Source of the DNA: JBEIDK01 sp040383485
GTDB taxonomy: Bacteria; Bacteroidota; Bacteroidia; UBA4408
Reading direction: 5' to 3'
Assembly (NCBI GenBank): GCA_040383485.1
Contig: JBEIDK010000032.1
Location: 1 to 27,810, forward strand
DNA length: 27,810 nucleotides
A model generated the notes under the pieces. The model searched no databases. It had not been told where the DNA came from and worked only from the letters and a program-made list of their open reading frames with translations. The translations under genes and the position numbers were made by a program. Positions 15,767-25,134 of this stretch are shown here, in pieces; position 1 is the first letter of the stretch; the number at the start of each line of letters is the position of its first letter.

Positions 15767-17125
15767 ATGAGTCGTAAATTATTACTAGAACATATTAATG
15801 TAGAAGGAATCAATACCTTTGAAGTATATAGAAAAATGGGAGGTTACCGCAGTGTTGAGAAAGCACTGAAAACAATGACTCCCGATGAAATTGTTGAAGA
15901 AGTAAAAAAATCAGGATTACGTGGACGTGGTGGAGCAGGATTCCCTGCTGGAATGAAATGGGGATTTTTAGCAAAGCCTGAAGGCAAGCCAAGGTACTTA
16001 GTATGTAATGCCGATGAAAGCGAACCCGGTACATTTAAAGACCGCTACTTAATGGAAAAAATTCCTCACTTATTAATTGAAGGAATGATAACAAGTAGCT
16101 TTGCATTAGGCGCACGTACAAGCTATATTTATATCAGAGGAGAATATTTTTATGTGCTACGTATTTTAGAAAAAGCAATTGCAGAAGCTTATGCTGCTGG
16201 TTTTTTAGGTAACAATATTTTAGGTTCTGGGTATAGCCTCGACTTATATGTTCACCCTGGAGCTGGTGCTTACATTTGCGGTGAGGAAACTGCATTATTA
16301 GAATCATTAGAAGGCAAAAGAGGAAATCCAAGAATGAAGCCACCATTTCCGGCTATTGCTGGTTTATATGCTTGCCCAACTGTGGTTAATAACGTAGAAA
16401 CTATTGCATCGGTTGTACCAATTGTAAACGATGGTGGTGATGAATATGCTAAAATTGGAATTGGAAAATCAACCGGAACGAAACTGATTTCAGCAGGTGG
16501 TAATTTAAAAAAGCCAGGTGTTTATGAAATAGAATTAGGATTACCAGTTGAAGAATTTATTTATAGTGATGAGTATTGTGGAGGAATATCAGGCGACAGG
16601 GAGCTAAAAGCTTGTGTTCCTGGAGGTTCATCAGTGCCTATTTTACCAAAGGAATTAATATTAAAAACTGCTGCTGGCGAACCTAGATTGATGAGCTATG
16701 AAAGCTTAAGCGATGGAGGATTTGCAACTGGTTCTATGTTAGGTTCTGGTGGATTTATTGCCTACGATGACCGTGCTTGTATTGTAAGGAGTCTTTGGAA
16801 TTTTTCAAGATTTTATCACCACGAAAGTTGTGGACAATGCAGCCCTTGCCGTGAAGGTACTGGTTGGATGGAAAAAGTGTTACATAGAATTGAACACGGA
16901 CATGGTCACCCTCAAGACATTGACCTTTTGGTTGATGTAGCTAAAAAAATTGAAGGCAACACCATTTGTCCGCTTGGCGATGCGGCTGCATGGCCTGTTG
17001 CAAGTGCCATCAGACATTTCCGTGAAGAATTTGAATATCATATTAAATATCCAGAAAAGATTAAAGACCCTAAACATTTCCACTATGCTCCATTTAAGAG
17101 TGAGCGTAAAATGGCAGCTGTATAA
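15767..17125 (+). CDS. nuoF: NADH-quinone oxidoreductase subunit F
   Basis: 452 aa, the normal length. NuoF is the NADH- and FMN-binding subunit of respiratory complex I and carries the N3 [4Fe-4S] cluster, on the cytoplasmic side of the inner membrane. Motifs: SGLRGRGGAGFPAGMKWGF (NADH), CNADESEPGTFKDR (FMN), GAGAYICGEETALLESLEGK, and the cluster cysteines Cys355, Cys358 and Cys361 in SCGQCSPCREGTGW plus Cys401 in NTICPLGD. The complex is usually encoded in one nuo operon with nuoE just before and nuoG just after. Here neither is present: a response regulator precedes and a terminator with a converging pyrC follows. A homologous flavoprotein of an NAD-dependent hydrogenase or formate dehydrogenase is less likely, because these often have extra ferredoxin-like domains. 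Confidence 0.92.
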   Translation: MSRKLLLEHINVEGINTFEVYRKMGGYRSVEKALKTMTPDEIVEEVKKSGLRGRGGAGFPAGMKWGFLAKPEGKPRYLVCNADESEPGTFKDRYLMEKIPHLLIEGMITSSFALGARTSYIYIRGEYFYVLRILEKAIAEAYAAGFLGNNILGSGYSLDLYVHPGAGAYICGEETALLESLEGKRGNPRMKPPFPAIAGLYACPTVVNNVETIASVVPIVNDGGDEYAKIGIGKSTGTKLISAGGNLKKPGVYEIELGLPVEEFIYSDEYCGGISGDRELKACVPGGSSVPILPKELILKTAAGEPRLMSYESLSDGGFATGSMLGSGGFIAYDDRACIVRSLWNFSRFYHHESCGQCSPCREGTGWMEKVLHRIEHGHGHPQDIDLLVDVAKKIEGNTICPLGDAAAWPVASAIRHFREEFEYHIKYPEKIKDPKHFHYAPFKSERKMAAV

Positions 17126-17130
17126 TTGAA

Positions 17131-17161
17131 AAAAAACTCTCAGAAATTGAGAGTTTTTTTT
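17131..17161. terminator. Intrinsic terminator between nuoF and pyrC (bidirectional)
   Basis: Perfect 12-bp arms, AAAAAACTCTCA (17131-17142) and TGAGAGTTTTTT (17148-17159), flank a GAAAT loop and are followed by further T residues. It starts five bases after the nuoF stop, and the A-run gives a T-run on the other strand for the converging dihydroorotase gene. Confidence 0.9.
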
Positions 17162-17193
17162 GCAGTAGACTTTCCAATCAAATAAATTGCTGC

Positions 17194-18543
17194 TTATAAA
17201 CCATGCTTTTCCAATGCCATGCCCTTTATTGTCTCATTAAATTTACCATTATCAAATACTAAATTTCCATTAACGAAAGTATGAGTAACCTTAGTTCTAA
17301 AGCTTGTACCTTCAATTGGCGACCAGCCACATTTGTATAAAATATTATCTTTAGATACTGTCCATTCTGAATCTAAGTCAACTATGGTTAAGTCTGCATA
17401 ATAACCTTGGCGTATAAATCCTCTTTTTTCGATGCCATACAAAATTGCAACATTATGACACATTTTTTCTACTATTTTTTCAAGTGTTATAAGTCCTTGC
17501 TTATAGAATTCAAGCATAATGTTTAGTGAGTGCTGAACCATTGGAGCGCCAGACATAGATTGAAAATAAGGCTTTTGTTTTTCTTCTAATGTATGAGGAG
17601 CATGGTCAGTAGTTATAATATCTATTCTGTCATCTAGCAAAGCTTTTAACAATCCATCTTTATCCTTTTCAGTTTTTATTGCTGGATTCCATTTAATAAG
17701 AGTTCCTAAACGTTCATAATCTTTGTCGGAAAACCATAAATGATGCACAGAAACTTCAGTAGTAATATTCTTTTTTTCTATTGGAATATCATTTCTAAAC
17801 AAATGAGTTTCTGCTTCAGTTGTAAGGTGTAAAATATGCAACCTAGCATTGTGCTTATTCGCAATTGCAATGGCTCTTTTTGTGGCCTCATAACAAGCTT
17901 TTTCGCTTCTAATTATTGGATGATATTTTACGGGAACATCTTCACCATATTTTTCTCTATAAATATTTTCATTCTCTTCAACTATTTGTTCTAACTCTGA
18001 ATGAATGGCTACAATTGTTTTACAATTTGCTAGTAATTTTTCTAAAGTTTCAGGATTGTCAGCCAAGAGGTTTCCTTTTTTTGTAAAGTACAATCCATCA
18101 TCTGAAACTGCTAAGTATTTTGATGTGTCTAGCTTAATAACCTCATCAATTGTCTCGCCATTTACCCCAAGAAAAAAACCATAATTGGCAAGCGATTTTT
18201 CAGAAGCAATTTTATATTTATCATTTAATATTTCGGTACTTAAAACATTAGGAACGGTATTGGGCATATCAATAAATGAGGTAACACCTCCGGCAATTGC
18301 TGCTTTGCTTTCAGTATACAAATCTCCTTTATGCGTGAGGCCAGGGTCGCGAAAGTGAACTTGACCATCAATTACTCCTGGCATAATAAATTTTCCTGTT
18401 CCATCTATAATTTTAGCCGCTGCAACATCAACAACATTTCCAATACGTTGTATTAATCCATCATAAATTAGTAAATCACTAATATATATTGAACCTTCGT
18501 TTACGATACTAATGTTTTTTATTACAATTTTTTCATTCATCAA
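17194..18543 (-). CDS. pyrC: Dihydroorotase, Bacteroidota type
   Basis: 449 aa. It cyclises carbamoyl-aspartate to dihydroorotate, the third step of pyrimidine synthesis. It has the amidohydrolase barrel of class I dihydroorotases: MPGVIDGQVHFRDPGLTHKG, AAIAGGVTSFIDMPNTVPN, LHILHLTTEAET, VHHLWF and ITTDHAPHTLEEKQ with the catalytic Asp313. The first metal motif, H-x-H in most enzymes, reads Gln61-Val-His63. This Q-V-H form is, to my knowledge, usual in Bacteroidota dihydroorotases, so I still expect activity. A non-catalytic or hydantoinase-like role is an alternative. The start is ATG 18543 or ATG 18540 (MM); nothing decides between them. No other pyr gene is in the window. Confidence 0.9.
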   Translation of the reverse strand: MMNEKIVIKNISIVNEGSIYISDLLIYDGLIQRIGNVVDVAAAKIIDGTGKFIMPGVIDGQVHFRDPGLTHKGDLYTESKAAIAGGVTSFIDMPNTVPNVLSTEILNDKYKIASEKSLANYGFFLGVNGETIDEVIKLDTSKYLAVSDDGLYFTKKGNLLADNPETLEKLLANCKTIVAIHSELEQIVEENENIYREKYGEDVPVKYHPIIRSEKACYEATKRAIAIANKHNARLHILHLTTEAETHLFRNDIPIEKKNITTEVSVHHLWFSDKDYERLGTLIKWNPAIKTEKDKDGLLKALLDDRIDIITTDHAPHTLEEKQKPYFQSMSGAPMVQHSLNIMLEFYKQGLITLEKIVEKMCHNVAILYGIEKRGFIRQGYYADLTIVDLDSEWTVSKDNILYKCGWSPIEGTSFRTKVTHTFVNGNLVFDNGKFNETIKGMALEKHGL

Positions 18544-18642
18544 ATTATATTTTTTTTACGTTTTTAATTTTGTATTAATTAAACTACTTAACTATGATTG
18601 TTTCATCATTTTTCTGTCATAAAACTATTGAATAAAAACGAA

Positions 18643-18661
18643 TTTTCATCTATCATGAAAA
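18643..18661 (-). terminator. Possible terminator downstream of TonB receptor 1
   Basis: Read on the minus strand, TTTTCAT and ATGAAAA form a 7-bp stem around a 5-base loop, followed by TTCGTTTTTATT. It lies 24 bases past the receptor stop. The stem is AT-rich and weak. Confidence 0.35.
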
Positions 18662-18684
18662 CAGCTTTTATTGTGTAATCAAAT

Positions 18685-20874
18685 CTACAATTTCCATCTA
18701 ATCGACAGATTAACAACTCTCCCATCAATAGGTGCCCAAAGGGGTTTGAAGGTTGGATTGTATTTTGAACCAACATATAAACTCTCTACTTTACTCATTC
18801 TAAAATCGAACAAATTTTCACAATTTAAAACAACAATAAAATGCTTTCCAATATTTCTTTGAACCATTGCCGCACCAAAAAAGTAAGCAGGTGTTTTACT
18901 ACGGTCATATCTGAATTGCTTGCCTGTAAAGCTACCTTCTAACCCGAATCTCCAAATATGTTCAATTTCATATACTGCCACAAACGCAAATCGATGTTTA
19001 GGTGTAAGTGGTAGAAATTCGTTTCCCATTCCAAATACAGCCTTGTAATTACTTACTGCATAAGTATAAGTATAGCCAGCATATAATTCCCAAGCGTTGT
19101 ACTTAAGTTTAATGTAAGTATCAGAACCACGACTAATTGTTGGATTAGATGCGTTATTCAAGAAAATTGGTGAACCAATAATAGGAGCTTGACGAAATTG
19201 AATTGGTTTAACTATCTGAGTATAAAAAAAGGCTTGATTTATAAATAATGATGATTCATCATTAAATTCATACTTATAATTTACTTCTGCATTAAAGCCA
19301 TTAGACTTTTCTGGCACCACGAAATTATTTACAGTTTGCAATTGTAACACGTTATAATCTATGTTTTGTTGCACTAGAGGGTTTGGCGTTTTATAACCAG
19401 CACCATAGCCTACTCTACTTGCCCAATGTTTATCAAACCTTTTAAAAATAGCAAACCTTGGCAAAACAAAAATGCCATACTTAAAATGATTGTCAATTCT
19501 TATTCCTGTTTCAACAGTTGCATTTTCATTTAAATGCCAACTAAATTGTGCAAATGAACCAAGCGTTTTATTATTGAAGTATTTTAAATTTGCTAATGAT
19601 GGTTTTATTGTTTTGTAATCATCGCCAACAAAATTAACACCACATACCAAATTACTTTTTTTTATAGGTATGTAAGCAGATGCTTCATTGTAATAGTTGA
19701 TTTGATTTGCTTGAATTGTCGGCTGATTTGTTACAATTATTGTTCTATTAAAATAACTTGCACTTCCTTTTATGGTTAGCTTAATGTCGTTATTATAATG
19801 TTGCTCAAACAAATACTCACCTGTATTTCTATTGGAAGCGTTTTTTTCTGTGTAAGGATCATATGGTAGAATATTATTAAATAAGTCTCCACCAGTTCGG
19901 CTATCCATTACGCCGCTATAACCAATTGACAGGGTTGTTTTTTCGTTTGGGTAATAAAATAATTTTGGATGAAAGATGTAGCTTATAGCATCTGGCAAAT
20001 CACTAAACCCATCTTTATCAACGTCAACCGCATACTGCCTGTTTTTACCTGCAAATAAACTATATCCAAATTTTGCATTTCTCTTAGCAAGAAAAACATT
20101 GCCATTAAATTCTTTTAGTGTTGTTGCATTTAAAAGAATATCTGCTTCTTGTTGCATTTTTGGTTTTCGTGATATTAGGTTAATGAGTCCACCTATTGCA
20201 CCACCACCATATAAAGTTGATGCACTTCCTTTAACCAATTCTATTTGTTGCAAATCAAGCGGTGGAATACTTAAAATTCCGAAACCACCAGCAAATCCTT
20301 CAAATAAAGGCATTCCATCACGAAGCAACTGAGTATACCTGCCATCTAATCCTTGAATACGAACATTGCTATTGCCAGATGTTGCAGATGACTGCTGTAT
20401 TTGCACCCCACTAACATCGCCCAAAATACTTGCAATGTTACCCGGTTTTATACTTGCCTCTTCACCTAATTCTTCTTTACCTAAAACTTCTACCTTTAAA
20501 GTTGAATTTTCAATATTTGAATTATTACGAGAAGAAGAAACAATTACTACCTCTTCTAAATTTATTTCAGAAGAATTTAATTCAATTTCTACCAATTCAC
20601 TATTGGGTGCATTTATAGTTTTATTAAGTGTTTCAAAACCAATTAATGAAAACGTAATTGAGTGTACACCGTCAGTCAATTTTATATTACACTTGCCTAT
20701 ACTATCAGTAGTACCAAGTAATTGATTGTTCTCTGATATGGTAACAAAAGATTGTGCAGATTTACTTTTTGCATCTACTACCTTAATCTTTATTAAACTT
20801 TGAGAATAACCTAATATGAAACTTGTTAATAAAATAAAACAGGTAAACCAAATTTTTATGTTACCAATTTGCAT
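18685..20874 (-). CDS. TonB-dependent outer-membrane receptor 1
   Basis: 729 aa. A signal peptide (about 1-25, ending LGYSQ) is followed by a carboxypeptidase-D-like domain (about 27-105, with QLLGTTDSIGKCNIKL and HSITFSLIGFETLNKTI), typical of Bacteroidota receptors. The plug (about 125-240) has SGVQIQQSSATSGNSNVRIQ, GLDGRYTQLLRDGMPLFEGF and ELVKGSASTLYGGGAIGGLI. The remainder is a 22-strand barrel ending GRVVNLSIRWKL. It takes up a substrate across the outer membrane using TonB energy. There is no SusD next to it, so it is not a SusCD glycan system; the plug type is like that of siderophore, haem or cobalamin receptors, but the ligand is unknown. The start is ATG 20874. Confidence 0.93.
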   Translation of the reverse strand: MQIGNIKIWFTCFILLTSFILGYSQSLIKIKVVDAKSKSAQSFVTISENNQLLGTTDSIGKCNIKLTDGVHSITFSLIGFETLNKTINAPNSELVEIELNSSEINLEEVVIVSSSRNNSNIENSTLKVEVLGKEELGEEASIKPGNIASILGDVSGVQIQQSSATSGNSNVRIQGLDGRYTQLLRDGMPLFEGFAGGFGILSIPPLDLQQIELVKGSASTLYGGGAIGGLINLISRKPKMQQEADILLNATTLKEFNGNVFLAKRNAKFGYSLFAGKNRQYAVDVDKDGFSDLPDAISYIFHPKLFYYPNEKTTLSIGYSGVMDSRTGGDLFNNILPYDPYTEKNASNRNTGEYLFEQHYNNDIKLTIKGSASYFNRTIIVTNQPTIQANQINYYNEASAYIPIKKSNLVCGVNFVGDDYKTIKPSLANLKYFNNKTLGSFAQFSWHLNENATVETGIRIDNHFKYGIFVLPRFAIFKRFDKHWASRVGYGAGYKTPNPLVQQNIDYNVLQLQTVNNFVVPEKSNGFNAEVNYKYEFNDESSLFINQAFFYTQIVKPIQFRQAPIIGSPIFLNNASNPTISRGSDTYIKLKYNAWELYAGYTYTYAVSNYKAVFGMGNEFLPLTPKHRFAFVAVYEIEHIWRFGLEGSFTGKQFRYDRSKTPAYFFGAAMVQRNIGKHFIVVLNCENLFDFRMSKVESLYVGSKYNPTFKPLWAPIDGRVVNLSIRWKL

Positions 20875-20961
20875 GATAATGTTTTATGAATATCTAATAT
20901 CAAGAAATTTCTGAACATGAAATTTAATACAAAACAGGTGTTAGAAGAGAATAAAATTGAC

Positions 20962-21414
20962 CTAGACTCCGAATTGACTTAGATGATGATTAAGATGCTT
21001 ATAAAACATCATATTCCATTCCGATTTATTTAATACACCAAAGGAATGCGACTCTTTTCCATCAAAATAATCTTCTCCAAGTTCTTGTGTTTTTTTTATA
21101 AAATCAATCAATCGTTTTTTCTCATCTTCAAAATTTCTATGGTCTGCAATGACAAATGCTGGTGCTGTTTGCCCATTTTGTTTGTATGGCTTATCGTTAA
21201 CAACACTATTCTTTATAAATGACTTTAAAATAAATTTGAGTAAGAAATTAGGTTTTGGATGTTTATCTGTATAAAGCATTTCATAGGTAACATTGCAGTG
21301 AGCCAACATTTGGTCAACACTCATTTTGCCCCAAACAGCCTTTGTTTCAGGAGTTAACTTATTTATTCTTGCAATCACTTCATCTGCATCAGCAGCTTTA
21401 AAAATATTTTTCAT
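20962..21414 (-). CDS. DUF1569 (DinB-like) protein
   Basis: 150 aa. The sequence matches the DUF1569 pattern: KLTPETKAVWGKMSVDQMLAHCNVTYE near the start, with His39, and SEWNMMFYKHLNHHLSQFGV at the end, with His140, His143 and His144. These histidines are placed like the metal triad of the DinB/YfiT four-helix bundle. Members are cytoplasmic; some DinB relatives transfer thiols such as bacillithiol, but no activity is established for this branch. It lies 87 bases upstream of TonB receptor 1 on the same strand, which may be chance. The start is ATG 21414. Confidence 0.8.
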   Translation of the reverse strand: MKNIFKAADADEVIARINKLTPETKAVWGKMSVDQMLAHCNVTYEMLYTDKHPKPNFLLKFILKSFIKNSVVNDKPYKQNGQTAPAFVIADHRNFEDEKKRLIDFIKKTQELGEDYFDGKESHSFGVLNKSEWNMMFYKHLNHHLSQFGV

Positions 21415-21727
21415 GTTCGTTTTTTAAAAATTTATTAAAACTTTGTTATTTTCATAGTCATTGAATTTCTATTTATTTAGAGTATAGCTCAACTCCAAAA
21501 TAAAAGTGAATAAATGTATTAATTTAGAATTTATATGAAAATAATTCTTCTCAATTAGTGTGCATCAGTTGTGAGAAATAATTCAAAACTCAATATAATT
21601 TTAAAATATTTTTATTTTTTTATTACGATTATTTAAAATACAACCCCAAATTTTAAACTTTTCAAAAAGTAATTTACCTTATAATTATCAATTTCTTATT
21701 TTATGAATAAAAGTAATTATAGCGCCA
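21415..21727. other. 313-bp AT-rich intergenic region, nothing recognised
   Basis: The region lies between the minus-strand DUF1569 gene (5' end) and the stop of the acyltransferase gene, so it should hold a terminator and the DUF1569 promoter. I see no clear TAnnTTTG box, stable hairpin, repeat or reading frame in it. Confidence 0.6.
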
Positions 21728-23083
21728 CTAACCTGCTTTAAATTTAAGATAATCCTCCTTCGCTTTATCTAACTCTATTATTATCTGCTCTCTTTCATAA
21801 ATAAGATTAGATATCAAAACACTCCTAGTTAAAAATAAATTAACCATTGTCCACCTGGCCTTTATTTTTAAAATTGTATAATAGTACCAATAGGCGAATA
21901 ATCCAGTAATTGGGAGACTTAATGCATACAAAAAAGTAAATAAAGATGATGAAGTAAATTTCCAAACCAATAATATTTGAATGGTATAAAAAATTAAAAA
22001 AGTAAACATTCCACCAACCATGCCAATAGCACCTATAAATTCCGGCGTTTTGCTAGTTTTTCTGGCTATCCAACCTGGTATCTCAAATGGTAAATAATTA
22101 TTTATTAATCCAAACAAGTAAAAAGGTAAACCAATAATTGAAATTATGATTGATTTAATTGCATTAAAGGTCAATGATTTTGTACTCTTAATTTCTTCGA
22201 GATACTCATCTTTCAAATCAATTGTTTTTAAATTATTCAGAAACTCAGAAATCCTAAATTCCATATTTTTTGCTCTTGCTGGGTCTGTTTCAACATAATG
22301 ATTTACCGATGCAACAATGTTTTTTGTAAGATTAAAACTATCTTCCATATCAGTTATTTTAATACCATTCTCCGCTTCTAACTTGTATTTATAAAGCAGC
22401 TCAATGTTTGCAACTAATTTGTCAGTATTGCTATCCTGAATGTCAATAATAAGTTTTTCCAATTTTGCTCTTATTGTTTCTGTTAAGCTTTTCGAACCTT
22501 TAAATGAATCTAAGATATATTCTTGTTTAAAATCTTTGGTATCAATTGGCAAATCAATATTTATAAATAAATCTTTATTAAACCTGTGAGGATTGGTATA
22601 ATTTAAACCAATAGTTATTACTTTAATACCAAGTTCAAAGTTATTTTTTTGTTCTGCCCCTAAAACTATTCTTGCTGCACCCGACTTTATTGGGCGCAGT
22701 TTTCGTTCTGTAATGCTTGTTCCTTCCGGGAAAATTAAGATGGCACATCCTTGTTCTAAATATTCATAACATTTTTCAAATGATTCTTCATTTTTAGTCA
22801 TTTGACTTGGGTCATCTTGCTTTCTATAAACAGGAATCATATTAAACTTAGGCAATAACCACTTTGCGATTTTACTTTTAAAAAGTGCTCCTTTAGCCAA
22901 AAAATATAATTTTCTATCTAGCATAGTTGCAATAACAATTGGATCCATAAATGTACTAGGATGATTAGCAACAATCATTAATGGTCCTTCCTTAGGAATT
23001 AAATTCTTATTGCGGATACTGATAGAACGAAAAAATACTGAAACAGTAATCTTCATTAAAAACTTAAGAATTTGATAAAGCAT
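21728..23083 (-). CDS. PlsC-type 1-acyl-glycerophosphate acyltransferase family protein
   Basis: 451 aa. The N-terminal half (about 1-220) is the acyltransferase domain: GPLMIVANHPSTFMDPIVIA with His41 and Asp47, KIAKWLLPKFNMIPVYRKQD, and ILIFPEGTSITERKLRPIKS, then TIGLNY. The spacing between His and Asp is five residues instead of the four of the classical HX4D motif, as I know it from related Bacteroidota proteins. The C-terminal half (about 230-451) is an added region with four hydrophobic segments (about 310-330, 347-372, 378-400 and 410-425) and a charged tail. It probably acylates a glycerophosphate lipid or another lipid at the inner membrane. It stands alone, divergent from murQ. The start is ATG 23083. 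Confidence 0.88.
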   Translation of the reverse strand: MLYQILKFLMKITVSVFFRSISIRNKNLIPKEGPLMIVANHPSTFMDPIVIATMLDRKLYFLAKGALFKSKIAKWLLPKFNMIPVYRKQDDPSQMTKNEESFEKCYEYLEQGCAILIFPEGTSITERKLRPIKSGAARIVLGAEQKNNFELGIKVITIGLNYTNPHRFNKDLFINIDLPIDTKDFKQEYILDSFKGSKSLTETIRAKLEKLIIDIQDSNTDKLVANIELLYKYKLEAENGIKITDMEDSFNLTKNIVASVNHYVETDPARAKNMEFRISEFLNNLKTIDLKDEYLEEIKSTKSLTFNAIKSIIISIIGLPFYLFGLINNYLPFEIPGWIARKTSKTPEFIGAIGMVGGMFTFLIFYTIQILLVWKFTSSSLFTFLYALSLPITGLFAYWYYYTILKIKARWTMVNLFLTRSVLISNLIYEREQIIIELDKAKEDYLKFKAG

Positions 23084-23185
23084 AATTCCTCATATATTTT
23101 TTTGAAATTTAATAAATAATTTAATTCTTAATTATATTAAATACTAAATTTAACTTCATTAATTTGTAATAATCAATTAAAGATA

Positions 23186-24001
23186 ATGGCAACACAACGA
23201 ACTACTGAGTCAGAATCAAAATACAATATGCTTGAAAAAATGTCAACTCATGAATTACTTACTAATATTAATAATGAAGACAAAACGGTTCCGCTAGCAA
23301 TAGAAAAAGTAATAGCAAAGATTGAAATTGTGATTGATAAAATTGTTGAGAAAATGAAGCTAGGAGGGCGTCTGTTTTATATTGGTGCGGGCACCAGTGG
23401 CCGATTAGGAATTGTTGATGCCAGTGAATGCCCTCCAACTTTTGGCGTATCTCATGACTTAGTAATTGGTATTATTGCAGGTGGTGATACTGCTATTAGA
23501 AGCGCTGTAGAATTTGCTGAAGACAATACTGAACAAGGTTTTATTGATTTACAAGCGCATAATATAAATGAGAAAGATTTTGTAATTGGTCTTGCAGCAT
23601 CCGGCACTACCCCATATGTAATTGGTGCATTAAAAAAATGTAATTCAAATAACATTAGTACAGCATGTATTGTTTGCAATAGCTCCTCTCCTATTGCAAT
23701 TGAAGCCAAATATCCGATAGAAATAATTGTTGGTCCTGAATTTTTAACAGGTAGCACTAGAATGAAATCAGGTACTGCTCAAAAATTAGTTTTAAATATG
23801 ATATCAACCTCTGTACTAATAAAAATGGGACATGTGCGCGGTAACAAAATGATTGACATGCAACTTTCTAATCATAAACTTATAAATAGAGGCATTGAAA
23901 TGATTATGAAAGAAACCAATGTTGAAAAAGAATTTGCTCAAGAAATGCTAAGTAAATATGGCAACGTAAGACACGCTGTCGATTTTATTAAAGGAAAATA
24001 A
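23186..24001 (+). CDS. murQ: N-acetylmuramic acid 6-phosphate etherase
   Basis: 271 aa, slightly shorter than the E. coli enzyme (298 aa), mainly at the C-terminus. It cleaves the D-lactyl ether of MurNAc-6-phosphate to GlcNAc-6-phosphate in peptidoglycan recycling (cytoplasm). It has the SIS fold and family motifs: N-terminal TESESKYNMLEKMST, IGAGTSGRLGIVDASECPPT (catalytic Glu81), AGGDTAIRSAVEFAEDN (second catalytic Glu, 109), GLAASGTTPYVIGAL and GPEFLTGSTRMKSGTAQKLV. No MurNAc kinase or transporter is adjacent, so the substrate probably reaches it from another locus. The DUF6340-like lipoprotein gene follows 42 bases later on the same strand. Confidence 0.96.
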   Translation: MATQRTTESESKYNMLEKMSTHELLTNINNEDKTVPLAIEKVIAKIEIVIDKIVEKMKLGGRLFYIGAGTSGRLGIVDASECPPTFGVSHDLVIGIIAGGDTAIRSAVEFAEDNTEQGFIDLQAHNINEKDFVIGLAASGTTPYVIGALKKCNSNNISTACIVCNSSSPIAIEAKYPIEIIVGPEFLTGSTRMKSGTAQKLVLNMISTSVLIKMGHVRGNKMIDMQLSNHKLINRGIEMIMKETNVEKEFAQEMLSKYGNVRHAVDFIKGK

Positions 24002-24043
24002 ATCTTTTGGCACGATGTTACATAAGTTTTAAAAAAATATAAA

Positions 24044-25081
24044 ATGAAAAATTTTACACTCGGTATTTTAATAGCCCTTACAATCTCTGCTTGTTCTCCG
24101 CATGCATACTTAAATGTATTACAACCTGCAGCAATAACTATTCCTCCTCATATAAAACGAATAGGTATCATCAATAGAAGTCTTGCTTCAAAAGATGATA
24201 AATGGTTAAACATTCTTGAAGGAGTTTTATCAGGCGAAAGCATAGGTGCCGACCGCGAAGGTGCTGAACAAGCGCTTATTGCAGTGAAACAAGAACTTGA
24301 ACGAAGTGGTAGATTTATTGTTAGCATTCCAGCAGTAAATATTGACGGTAATACTGCAAACTTCGACACTCCAATGGATTTTAATACAGTGCACGCAATA
24401 TGCGAAAGACATCAGCTTGACGGACTTGTGTCTATGGAAAATTTTGATTCGAATTCTAGGCTAACCATGGGAGTAGTTGAAGATTTAGTTAAACAAAGAG
24501 ATGGTAGTAATTTAAAAGTAATAAGCAGCCTAGCAACGGTAAATTTACAAGTGACAACAAAGTGGAGAATGTATGATGATTCAACAAAAAATATTGTAGA
24601 TTATTTTGTAGCCAATAACAATAAGCAGTTTTCTGCGAAGGGTCCAAATCCGCAGGCCGCTCAAGCCGCTCTGCCATACAAGAGAAACGCAATCAATCAA
24701 AGTGGGTTTGCAAATGGTAGTATTTACGGACAAAGAATTTCGCCATATTGGACTACCATCAACCGCAAATTTTACAAAGCAGGAAATGATAACTTAAAAA
24801 AAGCAGCCTTGTTCGCGAAGAAAAATAATTGGAATGCTGCCATTGAAATATGGAAAAAAGAAATGCTTGTAAATAAAGACAAAAATATTGCTGGCAAGGC
24901 TTGTTATAATATGGCTGTAGCATGTGAAAGAGAAGGCAACCTTGAGTTGGCACTAGAATATGCTAAACGTTCTGCATCTGAATTTGGATTAGGGAATGGA
25001 CATAAATATATCCGTGAAATAAATGCACGCATCAGTAACCGCAATAAATTAGATTATCAAATGAGTGGAGGCAATAATTAA
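24044..25081 (+). CDS. DUF6340-like lipoprotein with C-terminal TPR-like helices
   Basis: 345 aa. A lipoprotein signal peptide (residues 1-16) ends in the lipobox LTISAC with Cys17, so it should be lipid-anchored in the envelope. The middle, KRIGIINRSLASKDDKWLNI, ADREGAEQALIAVKQELERSG and AICERHQLDGLVSMENFDS, resembles DUF6340, a Bacteroidota lipoprotein family with no known function; this assignment is from memory. The last 90 residues (LKKAALFAKKNNWNAAIEIW, KACYNMAVACEREGNLELAL, EYAKRSASEFGL) look like tetratricopeptide helices for protein binding. It sits 42 bases after murQ, hinting at a cell-envelope role. The start is ATG 24044. Confidence 0.75.
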   Translation: MKNFTLGILIALTISACSPHAYLNVLQPAAITIPPHIKRIGIINRSLASKDDKWLNILEGVLSGESIGADREGAEQALIAVKQELERSGRFIVSIPAVNIDGNTANFDTPMDFNTVHAICERHQLDGLVSMENFDSNSRLTMGVVEDLVKQRDGSNLKVISSLATVNLQVTTKWRMYDDSTKNIVDYFVANNNKQFSAKGPNPQAAQAALPYKRNAINQSGFANGSIYGQRISPYWTTINRKFYKAGNDNLKKAALFAKKNNWNAAIEIWKKEMLVNKDKNIAGKACYNMAVACEREGNLELALEYAKRSASEFGLGNGHKYIREINARISNRNKLDYQMSGGNN

Positions 25082-25090
25082 TATTATTGC
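25071..25090 (+). terminator. Weak AT-rich hairpin at the end of the lipoprotein gene
   Basis: GCAATAAT (25071-25078) and ATTATTGC (25083-25090) form a perfect 8-bp stem around TAAT, overlapping the stop codon and followed by TTATTATTT. The stem is AT-rich with no true T-run, so it may be only a 3' RNA end stabiliser. Confidence 0.3.
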
Positions 25091-25134
25091 TTATTATTTA
25101 ATTCTCCATAATACTTTAGCAAAAAATAATTTGA

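Noticed and set aside
20366..20725. 119-aa plus-strand frame inside TonB receptor 1
   Set aside because: It lies opposite the plug domain, is Ser/Leu/Pro-rich as expected from an antisense reading, and resembles no family.
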